Source of the DNA: Opisthocomus hoazin
Lineage: Eukaryota; Chordata; Aves; Opisthocomiformes; Opisthocomidae
Direction of reading: 5' to 3'
Length of the DNA: 64,000 nucleotides
Assembly: GCF_030867145.1 (NCBI RefSeq)
Contig: NC_134431.1
Coordinates: 10,431,089-10,495,088, forward strand
Position 1 is the first letter of the stretch. Each line of letters begins with the position of its first letter. The notes under the pieces are model-generated. The model did not search any database. It saw only the letters and a program-made list of their open reading frames with translations, and had not been told where the DNA came from. This document shows, in pieces, positions 60,205 to 64,000 of the stretch. The translations under genes and the position numbers were made by a program.

Positions 60205-61190
60205 GGCCTGCGCTCGCCGGCCTCTCGCCGCGCAGACGCCCACGCCACGACCAGTTTCTGTAGGAGCTGGCTTGCTCCGCCGCCATGGCCGCGTGCAGCT
60301 GCTGCGGCCCTCGAGCCCCTCACGCTCCTCGCTGGGCACCCTCCGTGCGGCGCGAAGGGCTGGTCCCGCTCCCGCCCCGCGTCTGGGGGTGTGGGGCTGC
60401 ACAGTGAGTGCGGGGAGTTGGGGGGCGCAGCCCGGGGCCCCCTGCAGCGGGTGCCCCGCTTGCCAGAGGCACTCAGCACCTTGCGGGGCTGGACCCGCAC
60501 CCCGGTCCCGCCGCCGGGATCGAACATTGCCGCCGTGTAGCTTGGAGGGGGTGGGTTGGTCGTTTGGGGTTTTTTTAATTTTTCTTTTTTATTTTTTTTT
60601 TTACCATAACCACTTGGTAACTTTTAAGAACCAATATTTTTTTTTTAATGAAGGACAAATTGTAAACCCCCCAGCCCCGAGTGTATATAGGCCGCCTGTA
60701 GAAGGTGTAACTATGCAATAATACAGTATCCCTGTAGTTGTGAAGCAGCTGCTTCTCCCCAGCACAATGACAATTTGCAATGCCTGCGAGATTAACAGTG
60801 TCCATAAAAGGCATGGGTAGCCATTTCAAACATCAACCCTGTTTACAGAGCAGCTATGCACTCAAGCACCTGTTAATATGACTCTTAACAACTGCTTTTC
60901 AAGAGAACTGTGACTAATAGCAGGCACTTGTCAGCCGATACAATGGTGGCCTGTCCCAAGGCTGCCCATCGACAGGTGTGTGCCAAAAGCCCTATTTATG
61001 GGTATTGACAGGTGCCTCCTGAATGCATCTTTCTTTGGACATTGTTTTCATGGAATCATTACAAAGAGGATGTTTACATTTCAAAGGTACACTGGTATTT
61101 ATATTTTTGTGCCACAATTTTGTACTGATGAAACTTTTTATATAAGTATATACAGTTTATTGATATTCAATAAAATTTTTAATTTATAAT
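60205..61190 (+). other. SNAI1 3' UTR and poly(A) signal
   Basis: About 1 kb follows the stop codon. It is GC-rich at first, then contains T-runs (about 60568-60645) and AT-rich sequence ending at AATAAA (61169-61174), after which the sequence returns to GC-rich. The clean composition change supports a transcript end near 61190. Confidence 0.75.
61169..61174 (+). terminator. SNAI1 poly(A) signal AATAAA
   Basis: A canonical hexamer lies in an AT-rich run, about 970 bases after the stop codon, followed 20-30 bases on by a GTTTTGTGGGTG downstream element. Confidence 0.8.
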
Positions 61191-64000
61191 AGGGTTTTGT
61201 GGGTGCTTAGGGCCAGCGTGCAGCAGCAGGTGTGCAGGGGGAGTTCTGCGGCCCCCTCCTGTGCTGGGGGGACCGGGGTGCTGGGCTGGATGGGGGTGCT
61301 GGACTCTGCTCTTCTGCTGCAGGTGAACAGCAAGTGGCATTTGCAGGAGGAGATCCCTTTGCAGTTGCCTCTTGGGGGAGGAAAAGGGCGGCCAAGCCAG
61401 CTCCTGCCAAAGCACCAGGGAGGGGGCAGCTGTGTGGCGGTACAGGCTGGGGGGCACAGGGCTGCTGGGAGGGCAGTGGATCTCCCTGGTTCCGTGTGGG
61501 AAAGCCCAAGGGCTCGCCCTGTCCTTCCCGGCCTCTCCGAGTGGGTGCCGGCTTCCCCGCAGGGCCGCTGGAGCTCCTGTGGCCTTGGCATTGCCCAGAG
61601 AGTGGGTCGGTGGTGCAGCGCTGGGGACTGTCCCGATGGGGTGGTGGGGGGCTGCCTCCGGCTCCTGGCAGCCCCTGGACCCTTTCCAGGGGAGACTGTG
61701 GCTCCAGGCACCTCAGTGAGCTGACCTGTGGGGTGTTGTGGCAGCAGAGGTGGCCGTCCTGTTGTCACCGCAGAGCCCTTCAGCATGTGCAGGTGGGGCT
61801 GTCCCCTGCGTGCCCGCAGCCGGGAGGGGACCGAGGTGCTCCGCCATACCCCACGTACCTGCCTCCAGGATTTCCACAGTGAAGCTGTCCCAGTGCCCCG
61901 TACCACCTGCCTTGCACCTCCCCAGCCCCCTCCGAATTCGGGGTGCTCTGGGGACAGCACAGCCAGTCTTGGCCCCCGCCTCCCCCAGGGGCTGGGATTT
62001 TTGTCCTGCCCCCCCTGCATTTCCATGATGCCATGTGCAGGACATCGCTCTCAACCAGGGCGTAAAGGCGTGTGCCCCCCAGCACTCATCCCCCCTCCAG
62101 CCCGCTGGCGTCCGGCTGCCTGCGCCGCTCCCAGGGGCTGGTACGGAGCAGGAAGATGTGTGCGGCTGTAAAAGGCAGCAGAGCTGCTGCTCGGCCCTTC
62201 TTTAATTAAGAGCTCACCCAGTATAAACTGACTTTCCCAGCCGAGTTGGACTCATTACTTGATTATTAAGCAGGGCAGGAAGTTTTGGGTTTGCTCTTGT
62301 GTGTGCTTTTTTCTTCCTTTTCCCAACAGGAAGCGGGGGAGGGGCACTAATTACTTTCAGCTTTCCATCCATAAAATCCTGGAGCCGCAAAAGCAGCTAA
62401 ATAGTTAAAAAAAGACCAGTTTTGAGAACGGACCACCTGCAGGAGCTGGAAAGGAGGGTCGAGGAGTGGGTAAGCAGGGAGCAGAAGCCCGCCGAGCCCT
62501 GCACGGGCTGCCCGGGTCGGGGTCGGCTTTGCGGCTCGGACACATAGGAGCCCTCGGTTACTGCTCAGCATTAGGGCCCTGCAGCATGGGCATCCAACCA
62601 CACTGCACAGCCTGGGCCTTATCCCCATCCCCGTGTGTCATGGCTGCCACCGATCTGGATGGGGACCCTTTCCCGCGTTATCTGGGCTGTCATTTCATCC
62701 CTGCACTGGCACCCACCGGGGAACCCTGCCAGCTCCCTCTCAAAGGGCTTCCACTAAAATTGGTTAGGCAGGCGATGGAAGTTGTGAGAAACCTCCCCCT
62801 TAGCAATCTTTCCTGCTCTCAGTTGTGTCTCTGGCTTTGTCCAGAGCCTGGCTGGGACGCGAGGCTTTTAGAGAGAAGGTATGGAATGGGTGGAGGACAG
62901 CTTAGGCCCCGACTGACAAATCCCACTGGCATTCAAACACAAATGCAGCCTTAAAACACTGGAAAAAAGAAATGCTGCCTGTTCTGAATTACAAAAGCAC
63001 AGCCCACTGGCACTTGGGCTGCTGCTGCATCTGCTCCCTGCCCTGCCCAAGCACCCAGAGCCCAGGGGACCTGCGGCTGCTCAGACGGGAGCACCCTGTG
63101 CCCTGGGCATCCACGGCCGCCCAGATGCCGTCCTGTAGCTTGGGGCAGTGCCTCTGACCTCCTCAGGATGTACACAGGGCTGGACCAGCTGCTGTCCTGT
63201 CGCAGGCTGGTGAACGTGGCCCAGATCCCTGCTCTGCTGTCCTTTCTCTGCCCCCATGCACCCTTCGGGCTCTGGGATGCAGAATTGCACCCAGGAGCTG
63301 GGCCTGAGGATGAGCTGCATGCTTTTTCATTTCATTTTTGGAAGTAAAATCCCACAGAGCAGCAACCCTGGCAGCAAAGGCAGCTGGCAGCAGCGCTGTG
63401 GTCCCCTGCCCTCGCCCGGGCAACAGTTGCTGCACGGTGAAGCCAGAGGGTTCATGGTGAAACCTCAGCAGTGTTTTTCCCCTCTCTGTTTCAATGCCAC
63501 AGGAGCTAAGCACACCGTAAAGCTGCTGCATGCAGCCCGGCTGTTTCACCCAGGTAGCGCAGGCTGCAGTTTTGGTGGTGGGGACAGCGGTGGGGGGGGG
63601 GAGCCGGCGATTAACGGGAGGAACCATTTGGTGACCACCTTGTGTGACCATCTGTAACAGATTACAGTGTCAGCGCTCGTAAAAGCCGGGATTCAATCAA
63701 GGTCCCGGCAGGTAGCGGGGCCCCGCTGGCAGGGGCCGCGGTGCCGGGGTGCAGGCGGTGCCGGCTCCGGGCTGCCGCGCTCCCCGGGCGGTGGCATGGC
63801 CATGGCGTCGAGCGTTTGAACTCCGCCGTTTAATTTCCACGGACCTCCACAGGACCTTTAAAGAAGCACGTACGTCCCCTCGGCTCCTGGAGCCCTTTCA
63901 AAGGCGGTGGGGAAACCACAGAGTGCCTTTTCTTCCCACAGAGGAACAGTCTTTTCCCCCCTTCCCCAACCCGATGTAGAATTCAGGGTGTTTGGAAACC
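61191..64000. other. Intergenic region downstream of SNAI1
   Basis: No gene is recognised. The long open frame on the minus strand at 61184-62026 is low-complexity and is a GC artefact. An AT-rich island at 62195-62420 (TTTAATTAAGAGC, TTGATTATTAAGC, TAAATAGTTAAAA) stands out as a candidate regulatory element. GC content rises again after 63.6 kb, possibly approaching another gene. Confidence 0.4.

Noticed and set aside
61184-62026. 280-codon minus-strand open frame downstream of SNAI1
   Set aside because: Low-complexity product, starts within the SNAI1 transcript end, no homology recognised.
1-64000. tRNA, rRNA, CRISPR arrays, LTR retroviruses and bacterial operon features
   Set aside because: None was recognised on reading; the window is a vertebrate nuclear segment. 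Small ncRNAs could be missed without a covariance search.

Overview
The window looks like avian (at least sauropsid) nuclear DNA. All protein genes are split by GT-AG introns. Three CR1 LINE 3' ends of the kind that dominates bird genomes are present, together with a few decayed MIR-like SINE pieces. Interspersed repeats are otherwise sparse, and promoters lie in dense CpG islands. The gene block SPATA2 (-), RNF114 (+), SNAI1 (+) matches the order and orientation of human chromosome 20q13.

Layout. (1) 1.67-8.43 kb, minus strand: an intact five-coding-exon opsin of the neuropsin (Opn5-like) group, 420 aa, with the retinal-binding lysine. A 5' non-coding exon is implied further right, possibly in the CpG island at 16.2-17.05 kb. 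(2) 17-37.5 kb: about 20 kb with no recognisable coding exon, only ancient repeats and AT-rich tracts that may be regulatory. The gene that follows in human, SLC9A8, was not found. (3) 37.6-46.2 kb, minus strand: SPATA2 (523 aa), with a long AT-rich 3' UTR, two coding exons and a likely non-coding first exon. (4) 46.2-46.75 kb: a compact GC-rich bidirectional promoter. (5) 46.74-53.4 kb, plus strand: RNF114 (223 aa, six exons) with several possible poly(A) sites. (6) 57.2-61.2 kb, plus strand: SNAI1 (254 aa, three exons) inside a CpG island, ending at a clear AATAAA. (7) 61.2-64 kb: non-coding.

The genes do not form a pathway together. SPATA2 bridges CYLD to the linear-ubiquitin ligase LUBAC in TNF-receptor signalling. 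RNF114 is a RING/zinc-finger E3 ligase with a ubiquitin-binding tail. SNAI1 is the repressor that drives epithelial-mesenchymal transition. The opsin is a candidate non-visual photoreceptor belonging to a group absent from placental mammals at this locus.

The exons were joined by hand from splice consensus and reading phase, and every junction keeps frame. Family assignments rest on recalled homologues, not on database searches. I found no clearly novel system. The most interesting points are the opsin with V-C-C in place of the D/E-R-Y motif, a CR1 that abuts one of its splice acceptors, and small motif changes in SNAI1 and RNF114.
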